DNA of 64,000 nt, taken from positions 1,628,501-1,692,500 of the forward strand of contig NZ_CP131039.1 of the NCBI RefSeq assembly GCF_030657335.1, written 5' to 3'. The notes under the pieces were generated by a model, which made no database searches, had not been told where the DNA came from, and saw only the letters and a list, made by a program, of their open reading frames with translations. Position numbers and translations under genes: made by a program. This DNA comes from Croceibacterium aestuarii. Its GTDB lineage: Bacteria; Pseudomonadota; Alphaproteobacteria; Sphingomonadales; Sphingomonadaceae. Below are positions 62,706 through 64,000 of the stretch, piece by piece (position 1 is the stretch's first letter; each line of letters begins with the position of its first letter).

Positions 62706-63518
62706 TCAGGTCCGCAGATTGATCACGGTTTGCGAGATCTGCGACGCGGTATCGATGGCCTTGGCATTGGCTTGGAAGTTCCGCTGCGCGGTGATCAAGC
62801 CAACCAATTCCTCGGCGATGTCCACGTTCGAACGCTCGAGTGCGCCGGAAAGAAGCGACCCGAACTGGCCTTGCCCGGGCGCACCGTACTTGGCGGCGCC
62901 GGAGATGCCGGTCGACTCCCAGTTCGAAGAGCCGACCTGCTTGAGCCCGGTCGGTGCGATGAACGAGGCGAGGGCGACCTTGCCCACGGCTTCGACGCTG
63001 CCATCGGCGTAAGAAGCACTCACCTTGCCGTCGGCGGCGACGGTGATCCCGGCGAATTCGGCCCCGGCGGCGTTGGTCGGTGCGATCTGAGCGTCCACCG
63101 GCGTGGTCGAGGTGACGTTCCCGGCGGTATCGGTCGGGAACACCTGCAGGCGGTTGTTGGAGCCGTCGTCGATGAACCCGGCGCCGTCGATGCCGAACGC
63201 GCCGTTTCGTGTGTAGAGGGTATGTCCGCTTTCGGCGGAGCGCATGGCGAAGAACCCGTCACCGGTGATCGCGACGTCGAGCGCCGAGCCGGTTTGTTCG
63301 ATCGGGCCGAGCGCGAAGTTCTGCGTAATTCCTTCGAGAGTGGCACCAAGTCCCTTGATCATGCGCGGATCGGTATTGGCGCCACCGGCGACGACGTCGG
63401 CAAAACTGGACTTGCCGCGCTTGAAACCGGTGGTTTCGACGTTGGCAATGTTGTGCGCGATGACGCCGAGGTCGGTCTGGGCGTTCTTGAGGCCGTTCAG
63501 GGAAGTGTAGAAGGACAT
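62706..63518 (-). CDS. flgE: Flagellar hook protein FlgE, short form
   Basis: A 270-residue hook protein. SFYTSLNGLKNAQTDLGVIAHNIANVETTGFKRGKSSFADV and the C-terminal LERSNVDIAEELVGLITAQRNFQANAKAIDTASQISQTVINLRT are typical. It is much shorter than the enterobacterial ~400 residues, meaning the outer variable domain of the hook subunit is reduced. 19 bp after flgD. Confidence 0.93.
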   Translation of the reverse strand: MSFYTSLNGLKNAQTDLGVIAHNIANVETTGFKRGKSSFADVVAGGANTDPRMIKGLGATLEGITQNFALGPIEQTGSALDVAITGDGFFAMRSAESGHTLYTRNGAFGIDGAGFIDDGSNNRLQVFPTDTAGNVTSTTPVDAQIAPTNAAGAEFAGITVAADGKVSASYADGSVEAVGKVALASFIAPTGLKQVGSSNWESTGISGAAKYGAPGQGQFGSLLSGALERSNVDIAEELVGLITAQRNFQANAKAIDTASQISQTVINLRT

Positions 63519-63537
63519 GGAAATCGTCTCCTGGTCG

Positions 63538-63825
63538 TCATTTGGTGGTGGCGGCGCTCGCGTTGGCCGCGGCGAGCACGTCGAGTTTGTCGGAAATCTT
63601 CTGCAGCGTGGAGTTCACGTCCGAGATCCCGGCCAGCGAGGAAAACTGGGCCATCTGCGCCAGCATCTCCTTGTTATCGACCGGATCGAACGGGTCCTGC
63701 TGCTGCACCTGGACGGTCAGCAGTCGCAGGAAATCGGCCTGGCCGAGCGACGAGTAGTCGCGACCGCTGGCGCCGCTTGCGCCGCTGGCCGCGCCGGTGG
63801 CGGCTGAAGTGGGGGTTACGGTCAT
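63538..63825 (-). CDS. flgD: Flagellar hook capping protein FlgD, minimal form
   Basis: A 95-residue protein matching only the FlgD N-terminal domain: LGQADFLRLLTVQVQQQDPFDPVDNKEMLAQMAQFSSLAGISDVNSTLQKI. The C-terminal Tudor/fibronectin-like domains of the usual ~220-residue protein are missing; the stop is genuine and flgE follows at once. ATG start overlaps the flgC stop by 4 bp. Confidence 0.92.
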   Translation of the reverse strand: MTVTPTSAATGAASGASGASGRDYSSLGQADFLRLLTVQVQQQDPFDPVDNKEMLAQMAQFSSLAGISDVNSTLQKISDKLDVLAAANASAATTK

Positions 63826-64000
63826 TTCATCCTCATCGTTTCGAGCATCAGTTGCTTGGCGGTGGACAGGGCCTCGACCATGTTCTGGTACTGGCGTGAG
63901 GCTTCGAGCATCTCGACCATCTCGGCGTTCTCATCGACCGGGGAGGCCCAAACATCGCCGTTTTCATCGGCCAGGGGGTGTCCGGGGTCGTGCCTGCGCA
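63822..64000 (-). CDS. flgC: Flagellar proximal rod protein FlgC (3' part)
   Basis: The last ~59 codons of a minus-strand gene whose start is outside the window. The readable C-terminus includes HPLADENGDVWASPVDENAE, then EMVEMLEASRQYQNMVEALSTAKQLMLETM. This is the standard FlgC ending (HPDADENGYV... then EMVDMIxASRxYQxNV). Its stop overlaps the flgD start. The flg run therefore continues beyond the right edge, presumably with flgB. Confidence 0.9.
   Translation of the reverse strand, partial: RRHDPGHPLADENGDVWASPVDENAEMVEMLEASRQYQNMVEALSTAKQLMLETMRMK

Overview
The window looks like the chromosome of a high-GC alphaproteobacterium, most likely a sphingomonad (Novosphingobium/Sphingomonas/Erythrobacter type). 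The pointers are three large TonB-dependent receptors, a TonB receptor - SapC - cupin - flavin halogenase locus, NasT/NasS-controlled nitrate assimilation, and compact flagellar rod and hook proteins. This placement is inference from gene content; no rRNA or other phylogenetic marker lies in the window. Genes are densely packed, often with 4-bp start/stop overlaps. No tRNA, CRISPR array, insertion sequence or prophage was seen.

Layout. (1) 1-2157, minus: the 5' part of an outer-membrane protein that seems to join one large beta-barrel to two tandem smaller ones. (2) 2.7-10.5 kb: a catabolic island for an unidentified carboxylic or aromatic acid. It holds an MFS acid transporter, a TonB receptor, a carboxymuconolactone-decarboxylase-like protein, a class II aldolase, a D-2-hydroxyacid dehydrogenase, a BKACE-type beta-keto-acid cleavage enzyme and a LuxR-type regulator. 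Both divergent intergenic regions of this island carry the same operator, GTCCTCT-N4-AGAGGAC. (3) 11.1-25.2 kb: a complete nitrate/nitrite assimilation cluster, nasT-nasS, leader 1, nrtA-nrtB-nrtCD fusion-porin, leader 2, nirB-nirD-nasA-cobA. The two leaders share one architecture: an upstream element, two hexaloop hairpins (ANTAR target type) and an intrinsic terminator, with identical spacings. NasT encoded next door should read through both.

(4) 25.3-30.1 kb, minus: LuxR-type regulator, secreted serine hydrolase (beta-lactamase/NylB fold) and TonB receptor. (5) 30.4-37.1 kb, plus: three LacI-type operator repeats at exact 20-bp spacing, then a 1046-aa carbohydrate-type TonB receptor, a hairpin, sapC, a cupin-like protein and a flavin-dependent halogenase. 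A GGDEF protein follows. (6) 38.4-64.0 kb: flagellar genes. A minus-strand run encodes a sigma-54 activator, fliE-F-G-H-I-J-K-L-M-N-O-P-Q-R, flhB, fliD and fliS. Flagellin fliC is divergent and ends in a strong terminator. A second minus-strand run encodes flgC (partial), D, E, F, G, H, I, J, K, L, motA and motB.

The strongest candidates for something undescribed are the two-operator catabolic island with a BKACE of unknown substrate, the twin nitrate leaders with their shared upstream element, the triple-phased operator in front of a sugar-type uptake locus that lacks glycosidases, and the multi-barrel outer-membrane protein.
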